From an uncultured Acetatifactor sp. (GTDB taxonomy: Bacteria > Bacillota > Clostridia > Lachnospirales > Lachnospiraceae): a DNA stretch of 64,000 nucleotides. Under the pieces are notes generated by a model. The model made no database searches, had not been told where the DNA came from, and worked only from the letters and a program-made list of their open reading frames with translations. Below are positions 19,269 to 26,676 of this stretch, one piece after another; position 1 is the first letter of the stretch, and each line of letters begins with the position of its first letter. The DNA lies in assembly GCA_934402315.1 (NCBI GenBank), contig CAKRTS010000002.1:62001-126000 (forward strand), given 5' to 3'. Made by a program: the position numbers and the translations under genes.

Positions 19269-19283
19269 TGCAGTGTCACTGCA
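19269..19283. promoter_or_regulatory. Perfect palindrome TGCAGTG-T-CACTGCA next to the GSIII promoter
   Basis: Fifteen-base palindrome 7 bases upstream of the -35 of GSIII copy B, overlapping the stop codon of the upstream gene. No T run follows, so it is more likely an operator or chance than a terminator. Confidence 0.3.
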
Positions 19284-20436
19284 TCCAATAGCTAGCTCCT
19301 GCGACGAGCTTCACAAAGAAATACAGTCCGCAGTACAAATGCCACGCATATACGAGGCCGAGCCCCACGCGGAGGCTCCTCTGCACGCCTTCCTTGCCGA
19401 ATTCCAGCCATTTGACCGCGCAGACGGCAAACAGCACAAACAGGCAGAAGCTGTAGCTCCACAGGAAGTTTCCGTCCACGGCACGGCTGCCGTTTTCCAC
19501 AAGACAGAGCGCTTCCGCAAACCCGACTACTGCCATCATCAAAACAAATCGATATTTTTTATCCGTTTTCAGCTGCCTGCATGTGCAGAGAACCGTCAGC
19601 GCACAGAACAGGACAGAGCACACGACAGCGAGCTTTGTAATATTTGCATGTAAAGAGAAGGTGTACCACGGCCGGAAGCCGATGCCGTTGCCGGTGTCGT
19701 CGCCGAACAGTACGGCGTTCTGCCTGAGAATGACCAGTCCGCTCGGCAGCAGCGCAGAGCCGAAGACAAGAATTCTTTTCAGCGGCACGCGCCGGAAGAG
19801 ATCGACCAGCAGGCAGATTCCGACAACCGGTGAAAACGCCACCAGAAAGCTGGGCTTAATTCCGGTACAGACAACATTCAAAAGCGCAAATACGCACCAT
19901 TCCTTCCAGCTGAGTCCCTCACGGTACTTTTCTTCCAGCCGGAAATAGTACAGCAGCGTCGCCAGTGCGACCAGACGCATACAGATATAGGTGGAATTGT
20001 GCCAGATATTTCCCGACTGGTAGCTGACATAGCGGTACACGCCGACTACCCTGAGATACACGGGCATCACAAAATTCAGGCTCAGCGCCAGCGTCAGGGT
20101 AAACCAGTTTTTCTCCCGATAATTCCCGACATAGCAAAGAAATTCTTCCATGACATAGACGGTTGCCCATGTGCAGACAGCGAGCAGAAGCGCAATGCCT
20201 ATCGTTGTCCGCCCGCAGAGCAGGTACAGCAGCTTATAGGCGTATGCCGTAAAGCTGTAATACCAGCCGTCCTCGATAATCATGCTGATATGAAGCGGCA
20301 GATCCGACTGGTACGGTATCGCTCCTTCCACAGTGAGATCGGCTATGGACTGTCTGTAGAAAAGCCACAGACACGCCATCCCGTAAACTGCCGTCAGGAC
20401 ATGTGCCACCATGCGTGATGTTTTCTTCTTATCCAT
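19276..20436 (-). CDS. Polytopic membrane protein, possible GT-C-type glycosyltransferase
   Basis: 386 aa from the ATG at 20436 (overlaps the U32 gene stop by 8 bp; the frame extends to a TTG at 20451). About nine hydrophobic segments, a first membrane helix at about 12-27, then a loop with IPYQSDLPLHISMIIEDGWY, acidic and aromatic, before the next helices. That architecture (acidic residue in the first external loop of a multi-spanning protein) resembles GT-C glycosyltransferases, but I recognise no specific family. Coupled to the U32 gene by overlap. Function unknown. Confidence 0.7.
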   Translation of the reverse strand: MDKKKTSRMVAHVLTAVYGMACLWLFYRQSIADLTVEGAIPYQSDLPLHISMIIEDGWYYSFTAYAYKLLYLLCGRTTIGIALLLAVCTWATVYVMEEFLCYVGNYREKNWFTLTLALSLNFVMPVYLRVVGVYRYVSYQSGNIWHNSTYICMRLVALATLLYYFRLEEKYREGLSWKEWCVFALLNVVCTGIKPSFLVAFSPVVGICLLVDLFRRVPLKRILVFGSALLPSGLVILRQNAVLFGDDTGNGIGFRPWYTFSLHANITKLAVVCSVLFCALTVLCTCRQLKTDKKYRFVLMMAVVGFAEALCLVENGSRAVDGNFLWSYSFCLFVLFAVCAVKWLEFGKEGVQRSLRVGLGLVYAWHLYCGLYFFVKLVAGASYWMQ

Positions 20437-21724
20437 TATCCTGCCCTTCAACCTTCACTCTGAGAATATCATACTGTTCCGCCTCCGCAGACAGCTTTAT
20501 CCACAATTTCTGTCTGGAATGCGGGCAGTTTTCCACAGCCTCGCCCTCATCGTTGAACATTCCTTCCACAGTAACCGGAACGTTTGAACCGTCCGGCTTC
20601 ATGATCTCTATGGAATCGCCCACGGAAAATTTATTTTTCTGCTCAATGCGGATCAGCCTTGCGCCCTGCGCCGCTTCCTTACACGGAGTTTCTGACGCAC
20701 TTCTGATCTCCTCTGCGATCCCCAGATATTTATATTCATTGACGTAGGTATTATTGTCATAAATCTGCGTTTCCGCATCTGTTTTCCCGAAATAGAAGCC
20801 TGTCGTAAACTGGCGGTAAGTGCATTTGGAGATCTCTGCCCGGTACCAGTCCAGATGGTCGCGGTATTTCTGCTCCGACTCAAAGAAGTCGTCGATCGCC
20901 CTTCTGTACGTTCGCGCCACCGCCGCGACATAGAGCGCTGTCTTCATGCGTCCCTCGATCTTGAAGCTGTCGATGCCCGCCGCCATAAGCTCCGGGATAT
21001 ATTCGATCATACACAGATCCTTGGAGTTAAAAATATAGGTTCCCCTGTCGTTCTCGTAGATCGGCAGGTATTCCCCGGGCCTTGTCTCCTCCACAACCGC
21101 ATACTTCCACCGGCAGGGATGCGTGCAGGCTCCCCTGTTGGCATCACGTCCGGTAAAGTAATTGCTCAGAAGGCATCTCCCCGAATAGGAAATGCACATT
21201 GCCCCGTGGATAAAGCTCTCGATCTCCATCTCCGCCGGGATATGCTCCCTGATCCCGCGGATCTCATTCAGGGACAACTCTCTCGCGGAAACCACACGCT
21301 TTGCGCCCTGCTTCCACCAGAAGAGATAGGTCATGTAATTTGTGTTGTTTGCCTGTGTTGAGATGTGAATCTCCACCTCCGGCCAGACTTCCTTCGCAAT
21401 CGTAAACATTCCCGGATCGGAAATGATGAGCGCGTCGCAGGTTTCCGGCTGCATAAGGCGCAGTTCTTCAAAATATGCCCTTGCCGCGTCGAGGTCATAG
21501 TTATGCGCCAGAATATTTGCCGTGACATACACCCTGACACCATGTGCATGTGCAAAGGCAATGCCCCCCGCCATCTCCTCCATCGAGAAGTTCTTTGCCT
21601 TTGCGCGGAGTCCAAATGCCTCGCCGCCGATATATACAGCGTCCGCCCCGAATATGACCGCAGTCTTTAAGACCTCCAGGCTGCTCGCCGGGATTAAAAG
21701 CTCTGGTTTGTTACGATCCGTCAT
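20429..21724 (-). CDS. Peptidase U32 family protein (tRNA/rRNA hydroxylation type)
   Basis: 431 aa. Seen: PELLIPASSLEVLKTAVIFGADAVYIGG at the N-terminus, a (beta/alpha)-barrel with HISTQANNTN, the U32 signature region ESFIHGAMCISYSGRC with the Cys set SGRCLLSNY..RGACTHPCRW that probably binds an Fe-S cluster, FNSKDLCMIEYIP, and a C-terminal beta domain. Although named peptidases, characterised members (TrhP, RlhA) carry out prephenate-dependent hydroxylation of tRNA U34 or 23S rRNA. The neighbour trmR methylates ho5U34, and yrrO-yrrM of Bacillus are similarly adjacent, so TrhP-like tRNA hydroxylation is the best inference. Confidence 0.9.
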   Translation of the reverse strand: MTDRNKPELLIPASSLEVLKTAVIFGADAVYIGGEAFGLRAKAKNFSMEEMAGGIAFAHAHGVRVYVTANILAHNYDLDAARAYFEELRLMQPETCDALIISDPGMFTIAKEVWPEVEIHISTQANNTNYMTYLFWWKQGAKRVVSARELSLNEIRGIREHIPAEMEIESFIHGAMCISYSGRCLLSNYFTGRDANRGACTHPCRWKYAVVEETRPGEYLPIYENDRGTYIFNSKDLCMIEYIPELMAAGIDSFKIEGRMKTALYVAAVARTYRRAIDDFFESEQKYRDHLDWYRAEISKCTYRQFTTGFYFGKTDAETQIYDNNTYVNEYKYLGIAEEIRSASETPCKEAAQGARLIRIEQKNKFSVGDSIEIMKPDGSNVPVTVEGMFNDEGEAVENCPHSRQKLWIKLSAEAEQYDILRVKVEGQDNG

Positions 21725-21757
21725 AAGAGAAATCCTTTCTGGTATCTTTCAAGTGAC

Positions 21758-21897
21758 GTTGTGCAGGATGCACAGGCCACCGCAGGCACGCTTTCGCTAC
21801 CTTCCGCACGCAACGGCACATAACATGTCAAAGTACGCCATGTAAGTGCCGGCGGCTCCAGAGTGCGCTGCTTGCGGCCATGTACATCCTGCACAAC
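21758..21897. repeat. 140-bp palindromic structured element between U32 and trmR
   Basis: Perfect 13-bp terminal inverted repeat (GTTGTGCAGGATG at 21758-21770, complement at 21885-21897) extended inward with few mismatches through GGCC and GC-rich arms. Inside is a second hairpin GGCAC..ACATG / CATGT..GTGCC (about 21815-21851). Folding is better on the minus-strand RNA (G-U replaces C-A). No coding frame or T run. It may be a REP/MITE-like mobile palindrome or an RNA processing site. Confidence 0.7.
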
Positions 21898-21912
21898 TGT
21901 ATTCCGAAATTT

Positions 21913-22554
21913 TCAAACCTTCGTACTGAGTGTCACGCCGTCCCCGACAGGCAGGATGACCGTCTCCAGCTGTGGGTGGTGCTTCAGCTCGTACAGGTAA
22001 TCGCGCATACGCGCGTGAATCGTGCGGTTGCGGCGGGTCACGGCAAAGCGGGATTCAATAATGTCCCCGTCCTGCAGGACGTTGTCGCTCACAAGGAGTC
22101 CGCCGGGCGGCAGAAGGCGCAGGATGTCCGGCAGGAAGTGGATGTACTGACCCTTTGCGGCATCCATAAAGATCAGGTCGTAGCTGCCCTCCAGATGTTT
22201 CAGTATGTCGGTCGCATCCCCCTCCAGAAGTGTAATCCTATCTTCCGCCCCCGCCTTCGCAAAATTTTCCTTTGCGATAGGGATTCTTTTTTCATATTTT
22301 TCTATCGTCGTGATATGGCAGTCCGTCGGGCTGTACTCATGCATCAATAACGCAGAAAAGCCGATAGCAGTCCCGACTTCCAGGATGTTCTTCGGCTTTG
22401 AGAACGCCAGGAGAAACTTTAGCAGGCTCTGCATGGATTTGCGTATAACCGGCACCTGTGTCTCCAGCGCATATTTTTCAATTTCATCAAGGAAAGGCGT
22501 ATTTCCCCTGTCGAGCGAGTCGATATAGGTTGCCATTCTTTCGTCAATAATCAT
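21913..22554 (-). CDS. trmR: tRNA 5-hydroxyuridine methyltransferase TrmR (YrrM-like)
   Basis: SAM-dependent O-methyltransferase, 213 aa, of the class-I small-molecule-like fold. Seen: motif I ILEVGTAIGFSALLM, acidic loop TIEKYEKRI, DLIFMDAAKGQY and the metal-site region LVSDNVLQDG with RNRTIHARMRDY. Family and context (mltG-like, U32 neighbours, as yrrL-yrrM-yrrN/O in Bacillus) point to TrmR, which methylates ho5U34 to mo5U34 in tRNAs. A catechol-type O-methyltransferase is the alternative. Starts 8 bp after the mltG-like stop. Confidence 0.85.
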   Translation of the reverse strand: MIIDERMATYIDSLDRGNTPFLDEIEKYALETQVPVIRKSMQSLLKFLLAFSKPKNILEVGTAIGFSALLMHEYSPTDCHITTIEKYEKRIPIAKENFAKAGAEDRITLLEGDATDILKHLEGSYDLIFMDAAKGQYIHFLPDILRLLPPGGLLVSDNVLQDGDIIESRFAVTRRNRTIHARMRDYLYELKHHPQLETVILPVGDGVTLSTKV

Positions 22555-22562
22555 CGTTTTCC

Positions 22563-22958
22563 CTACTCTCCGGCACTCTGATCCTGATCCCCGTCCTCCG
22601 TCGCTGTCATCGCCTCCATCATCTCTTCGGCCGTCATAGATGTGCTCAGCTCAAAGACACCCGGCTTTACATCCTTGACATACTCCGAGAGGTAGTACTG
22701 AAGCATAAATAGTCTGGCATCCCGGACAAGCCCCTTGTTTTCAAACAGCTGTCCGATTTCCTTAGGTGACATATCATCCGTGATGGCAACGGTCACGGTT
22801 CTGCCTTCTCCCGCCGATACCGCAGGCTCGGTAAAGATGCGATAGCCATAGTTATAGCACAGAATCGCTCCCTGATAGATGATATACACTGCCGCAATGG
22901 CAACGACCACTCTGAAAATTGCTCCCAGAACAGCCACGATCAAATTGCTTGATTTCAT
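22563..22958 (-). CDS. Short MltG/YceG-like protein lacking the transglycosylase domain
   Basis: 131 aa from the ATG at 22958 (GGAG 6 bases upstream). One membrane helix (about residues 6-30, IVAVLGAIFRVVVAIAAVYIIY), then a single LysM-like MltG module: VTVAITDDMSPKEIGQLFENKGLVRDARLFMLQYYLS...VKPGVFELSTSMTAEEMMEAM. The C-terminal catalytic domain with the essential Glu (usual total over 330 aa) is absent, and the protein ends in an acidic tail. The reading frame is intact with a proper ribosome site. It sits exactly where full mltG (yrrL) is in Bacillus, so it is a reduced orthologue. Role unknown: perhaps a regulator or anchor. Confidence 0.8.
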   Translation of the reverse strand: MKSSNLIVAVLGAIFRVVVAIAAVYIIYQGAILCYNYGYRIFTEPAVSAGEGRTVTVAITDDMSPKEIGQLFENKGLVRDARLFMLQYYLSEYVKDVKPGVFELSTSMTAEEMMEAMTATEDGDQDQSAGE

Positions 22959-22986
22959 ATACTTCTCCATTCCCCGCTTCCGCGTA

Positions 22987-23307
22987 TCACCCGAATTTCA
23001 GTGCCGAGGTAATATGCAGGCTGATTCCCTGCATCATTCTGCAAAACGCAAGCTCCGCCGCAAGGAATTCCTCCACGACCGGTCTCTCCCGAAAGCTCTC
23101 ATACTCTCTCTCGAAGGCGTCCAGCTTGTCAAAATCAATGTCGGGTCTGGACTGGAATTCAAAATTGCGTCTGCGGTATTCATCAACCTGTGCCTTTAAT
23201 TCGGGCTGCTCGGACAGTCTGGCGAGCTCCGCCTGATAGGTCAGGTATTCCTCGCTCTGCAGGATCGCCTCTATGAGACCGTCCGTCGCCTGTTCCATGG
23301 TGTTCAT
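22987..23307 (-). CDS. YlbF-family regulator
   Basis: 106 aa, all-helical. Start at the ATG at 23307 with GGGAGG 9 bases upstream (the frame continues to 23334 without a site). Seen: the family pattern of Gln/Tyr-rich helices, AILQSEEYLTYQAELARL and VDEYRRRNFEFQSRPD. YlbF, YmcA and YaaT form the Y-complex that stimulates RNase Y in Bacillus; this protein directly follows RNase J, consistent with mRNA decay control. Which of YlbF or YmcA it represents is not clear. Confidence 0.8.
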   Translation of the reverse strand: MNTMEQATDGLIEAILQSEEYLTYQAELARLSEQPELKAQVDEYRRRNFEFQSRPDIDFDKLDAFEREYESFRERPVVEEFLAAELAFCRMMQGISLHITSALKFG

Positions 23308-23354
23308 ATAAATTTGCCTCCCTCGATTCCGCACTTCGTAAGTAATATATCTGA

Positions 23355-23449
23355 GTCTAATGAGTCATGTTGTGTGTGCGCTCCAAGCTGTCGCCGGTGA
23401 GCAAGCTCCCCGGCGGTAGCTTGGAGCCACACAGCATGGCTCATTAGAC
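23355..23449. repeat. 95-bp long hairpin overlapping the RNase J stop codon
   Basis: Terminal inverted repeats of about 32 bases: GTCTAATGAG.CATG.TGTGTG..GCTCCAAGCT against its complement, with two single-base differences and a 3-base bulge, and an inner CGCCGG..CCGGCG stem. The RNase J TAA stop lies in the right arm. Plus-strand RNA pairs the differing positions as G-U, minus-strand has C-A mismatches. No T run on either side. Similar architecture to the element at 21758-21897. Confidence 0.75.
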
Positions 23450-25117
23450 CTCCATGATGATCGGGAGGATCATCGGGCGGCGCTTGGTCTTCTTCCAGAC
23501 ATAGTCGCTGAGCGCATCCTTCGTGACATTTTTAAGCTTGCCCCAGTCGGTGACTCCCTTGTCAAGGCATTTCTGCAATGCATCATCGACGGTATGGCGC
23601 GCCTCCTCGATCAGCTCATCGGATTCCTTCACATAGACAAAACCTCTGGACACAATGTCCGGTCCCGCCACCAGCTGACCGTTGTAGCGGTCAAGGCTCA
23701 TGACAACGATCATGATGCCGTCCTCCGCAAGGTGCTGGCGGTCACGAAGTACCACGTTGCCGACATCACCGACGCCAAGTCCGTCAACCAGAATTGCTCC
23801 GGTGGGTGCCTTGCCCGTCACCTTCGCGCTGTTCTCGTCCAGCTCTATAATATCACCCGAAGAGAGGATGAAGATATTTTCCTTATCAATGCCAAGGCTC
23901 TGCGCGATCTTCGCCTGTGCCTTTAGATGCTTGTACTCACCGTGAACTGGGATTGCGTACTTCGGCTGCACCAGCGTATAGATCAGCTTGATCTCCTCCT
24001 GACAGGCATGTCCCGACACGTGGGCATCCTGGAAAATAACGTCCGCGCCCTTGCGGAGCAGCTCGTTAATAACCTTCGTGACGGATTTCTCGTTTCCGGG
24101 TATCGGGTTCGAGGAGAAAATAACGGTATCTCCCGCGCCGATCGTAATCTTGCGGTGCATGCCGTTCGCCATTCTACTGAGCGCCGCCATGCTCTCTCCC
24201 TGGCTTCCCGTCGTGATGATGACCTGCTGCTCATCCGGGTAGTTCTTCAACTGGTCTATCTCGATCAGCGTGTTGTCCGGAATCTTGATGCATTCCAGAT
24301 TTCTTGCAGTCTCGATGATGCTCACCATGCTGCGCCCTTCCACGCAGACCTTCTTGCCGAACTTATAGGCGGTATTGATGATCTGCTGCACGCGGTCGAC
24401 GTTGGACGCAAAGGTTGCAACAAAGATTCTGGTATTTTTATGTTCTTCAAACAGATTGTCAAAGGTCTTGCCCACTGTCTTTTCGGACGGTGTGAAGCCG
24501 GGGCGCTCCGCGTTCGTGGAATCGCACATCAGTGCAAGGACTCCCTTTCTGCCAAGCTCCGCAAACCTCTGCAGGTCAATGGCATCACCGAATACCGGTG
24601 TGTAATCTACCTTAAAGTCTCCTGTGTGGACAACAACACCCGCCGGGGAATAAATCGCCAGGGCGGCGGCATCCACGATACTGTGATTCGTCCGGATAAA
24701 TTCCACACGCAGCTGTCCCAGATTGATGGACTGCCCGAACTTTACCACCTTGCGCTTTGTGCCTTTAATCAGATTATGTTCCTTCAGCTTATTCTCGATA
24801 ATTCCCATGGTCAGCCTTGTCGCATAGATCGGCACATTGACCTCGCGGAGCACATAGGGAAGCGCACCGATATGATCCTCATGTCCGTGCGTAATGACGA
24901 ATGCCTTGACCCTGTCGATGTTATCCTTCAGGTAGGTCACATCGGGAATGACAAGATCAATTCCCAGCATGTCGTCCGCCGGGAACGACAGACCACAATC
25001 CACCACAACAATACTGTCTTCGTATTCAAAGGCAGTAATGTTCATGCCAATCTGTTCCAGCCCGCCCAAAGGGATCACTTTCAGCTTGGAACCACTGTTA
25101 TTCACTTTTTTCTTCAA
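23444..25117 (-). CDS. rnj: Ribonuclease J
   Basis: Metallo-beta-lactamase/beta-CASP endo- and 5'-exoribonuclease of mRNA decay and rRNA maturation, 557 aa. The metal-binding motif HGHEDHIG is at about residues 78-85; further GDFKVDYTP, the beta-CASP motifs (ATFASNVDRVQQI, TGSQGE, HVSGHA) and HGEYKHL are intact. The start is a TTG with GGAGG 8 bases upstream, overlapping the 3' end of fur by 20 bp, so translation is probably coupled. The stop lies inside a large hairpin (23355-23449) that might affect its own mRNA. One copy is seen here; whether a J1/J2 pair exists is unknown. Confidence 0.95.
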   Translation of the reverse strand: MKKKVNNSGSKLKVIPLGGLEQIGMNITAFEYEDSIVVVDCGLSFPADDMLGIDLVIPDVTYLKDNIDRVKAFVITHGHEDHIGALPYVLREVNVPIYATRLTMGIIENKLKEHNLIKGTKRKVVKFGQSINLGQLRVEFIRTNHSIVDAAALAIYSPAGVVVHTGDFKVDYTPVFGDAIDLQRFAELGRKGVLALMCDSTNAERPGFTPSEKTVGKTFDNLFEEHKNTRIFVATFASNVDRVQQIINTAYKFGKKVCVEGRSMVSIIETARNLECIKIPDNTLIEIDQLKNYPDEQQVIITTGSQGESMAALSRMANGMHRKITIGAGDTVIFSSNPIPGNEKSVTKVINELLRKGADVIFQDAHVSGHACQEEIKLIYTLVQPKYAIPVHGEYKHLKAQAKIAQSLGIDKENIFILSSGDIIELDENSAKVTGKAPTGAILVDGLGVGDVGNVVLRDRQHLAEDGIMIVVMSLDRYNGQLVAGPDIVSRGFVYVKESDELIEEARHTVDDALQKCLDKGVTDWGKLKNVTKDALSDYVWKKTKRRPMILPIIMEV

Positions 25118-25568
25118 TTAAATTTCCTCCACATTCTACACAGTAGCCGTAGAGCTTGACCTCATGATCCACAACATGGAACCCGGTGGTTTCAGCAATC
25201 TTCGCTTCCAGTTCCTCCAACAGGTCATCCTGAAAAGAGATCACTTTCCCGCATTTCATACAGATCAGGTGGTGATGATGGTGCTTTTGCCTCTGGTTAG
25301 GAGCGCTCCCCATCTCGTAACGCGCAAAACCATCATCAAAGCTGATCCGGTCGATCAGTCGCAGCTCACTCAGCAGCTGTATTGTTCTATAAACAGTAGC
25401 CAGCCCGATTTCCGGACAGTCTACTTTTACTAGCTCAAATATTTCCTCGGCAGTCAGGTGCTCCTCCGGGCAGGACGCTATCGCCTCCAGAACCATGATC
25501 CTCTGTCTGGTGACTTTAAGACCTCTTTCCCGCAAAAGTTTTTTGACCTCTTCTCTGTCGACTGCCAT
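25098..25568 (-). CDS. Fur-family transcriptional repressor
   Basis: 156 aa from the ATG at 25568 (MAVDREEVKKLLRERGLKVT); the upstream in-frame extension overlaps the DUF1292 gene and is rejected. Seen: winged helix (TRQRIMVLEAIAS, ATVYRTIQLLSELRLID), then the metal region QKHHHHHLICMKCGKV with a His run, and a second CVECG at the C-terminus, the Cys4 structural zinc site of Fur proteins. Whether it senses iron, zinc or peroxide cannot be told from the sequence; its general look is Fur/Zur. It is placed between DUF1292 and rnj in the operon. Confidence 0.9.
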   Translation of the reverse strand: MAVDREEVKKLLRERGLKVTRQRIMVLEAIASCPEEHLTAEEIFELVKVDCPEIGLATVYRTIQLLSELRLIDRISFDDGFARYEMGSAPNQRQKHHHHHLICMKCGKVISFQDDLLEELEAKIAETTGFHVVDHEVKLYGYCVECGGNLIEEKSE

Positions 25569-25581
25569 ATCGTAACCCCGT

Positions 25582-25851
25582 TTACGTCTCAGTGAACGTA
25601 ATGTCATCCAGCATGTTCTGGAATACCCCGGCAACCGCTGAAAGCTCCTCATCCTCAGAAACAATGCTGAAGATGCCCTCCTCGTCACCGTCCTCGGAGA
25701 GATCCTTCAGGATCAGGGCATCTCCGTCGCCCTCTTCCACATCCGTCACGAGGATATAGTTCACCCCGCCGATTCTTGTCTGCTCCAGCACATAAAATTC
25801 TACAGGTTCCTCGCCGTCGGGACGGAACGTGATCTTTTCCAGCTTCGCCAT
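25582..25851 (-). CDS. DUF1292 family protein (YrzB-like)
   Basis: 89 aa, acidic. Pattern: KITFRPDGEEPVEFYVLEQTRIGGVNYILVTDVEEGDGDALILKDLSEDGDEE, typical of DUF1292. Function unknown. Conserved position directly after ruvX (3 bp gap), as yrrK-yrzB in Bacillus. Ribosome site CAGGAG in the ruvX 3' end. Confidence 0.88.
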   Translation of the reverse strand: MAKLEKITFRPDGEEPVEFYVLEQTRIGGVNYILVTDVEEGDGDALILKDLSEDGDEEGIFSIVSEDEELSAVAGVFQNMLDDITFTET

Positions 25852-25854
25852 AAA

Positions 25855-26289
25855 TTACTCCTGTTTTTCCATACTGCGTCTGTCAAGATACCCTTGTAAA
25901 ATCAGGGACGCAGCAATCATGTCAACGTATTCTTTTCTGTTTTCCCTGCGGATGCCCGCTTCCATCATGGTCTTGTCCGCAGCGACTGTCGTAAGCCTCT
26001 CATCCCACATATGGACAGGCAGACCCGTACGGCGCTCCAGCTTGTCCTTGAACTCGAGCGTCAGCTCTACCCTTATGCCCTCTGTTGCGTTCATATTCTT
26101 CGGCAGGCCGAGCACAATCTCTCCCACCTCATACTCAACGATCAGTTCTTCAATCCGCGCCAATGTCTGCCGCAGCTTATTCTCTTCCTTACGCCGGATA
26201 ATCTCCACGCCCTGAGCAGTCATAAGCAGGCTGTCACTCACCGCGACACCCACCGTCTTTGATCCAAAATCCAAACCCATTATACGCAT
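25855..26289 (-). CDS. ruvX: Pre-16S rRNA nuclease / Holliday junction resolvase-like YqgF
   Basis: RNase H-fold nuclease, 144 aa, needed for 16S rRNA 5'-end maturation in bacteria; formerly thought to be a resolvase. Seen: first acidic motif [16 protein letters not shown], middle [15 protein letters not shown] with the conserved glutamate region, and the late motif [12 protein letters not shown]. Good ribosome site GGAGG. Second gene of the ireB unit. Confidence 0.94.
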   Translation of the reverse strand: MRIMGLDFGSKTVGVAVSDSLLMTAQGVEIIRRKEENKLRQTLARIEELIVEYEVGEIVLGLPKNMNATEGIRVELTLEFKDKLERRTGLPVHMWDERLTTVAADKTMMEAGIRRENRKEYVDMIAASLILQGYLDRRSMEKQE

Positions 26290-26330
26290 GGGATTCCTCC
26301 GTCCTTCTTCCGTTTGGTCTCTTGTAATAA

Positions 26331-26594
26331 TTATTTCCAGTTTTTGGTACGGATATACTCCGTCAGCAGCTCTTCCACCAGCTCGTCTCTCTCTACCTTC
26401 ATAATCAGGCTGCGGGCGTTCTTATGGCTGGTGATATAGGTCGGATCCCCACTCATGATATAGCCCACGATCTGGTTCACCGGATTATAGCCCTTTTCCG
26501 TCAGTGCCTCATATACGGTAGAAAGTACCAGCTTTACTCCGGTCTCAGGTTCTGTCTCCACCTTGAAGTATTGTGTATTTCCTAAGTCCTGCAT
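26331..26594 (-). CDS. ireB: IreB family regulatory protein (DUF965)
   Basis: 87 aa. The sequence matches the family strongly: [45 protein letters not shown] and the terminal LLTEYIR. In Enterococcus IreB is phosphorylated on N-terminal threonines by the PASTA kinase IreK and controls cephalosporin resistance; an early Thr (Thr7) is present here. Conserved neighbour of ruvX. It has its own promoter. Confidence 0.92.
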   Translation of the reverse strand: MQDLGNTQYFKVETEPETGVKLVLSTVYEALTEKGYNPVNQIVGYIMSGDPTYITSHKNARSLIMKVERDELVEELLTEYIRTKNWK

Positions 26595-26647
26595 AGCTTC
26601 CCCTCGTTCCTGCCTTCCTCCATGTCCAAATGCCTCGGTTATCCTTT

Positions 26648-26676
26648 ATCTTACCGCATTTATTTTGAAAATTCAA
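26648..26676 (-). promoter_or_regulatory. Promoter of the ireB-ruvX-DUF1292-fur-rnj unit
   Basis: Minus strand TTGAAT (26671-26676, touching the mtaB stop), 17-base spacer, TAAGAT (26648-26653), about 54 bases before ireB. Confidence 0.5.

Noticed and set aside
23927..25159. Plus-strand frame of 410 codons opposite RNase J
   Set aside because: Shadow of rnj; no recognisable motif.
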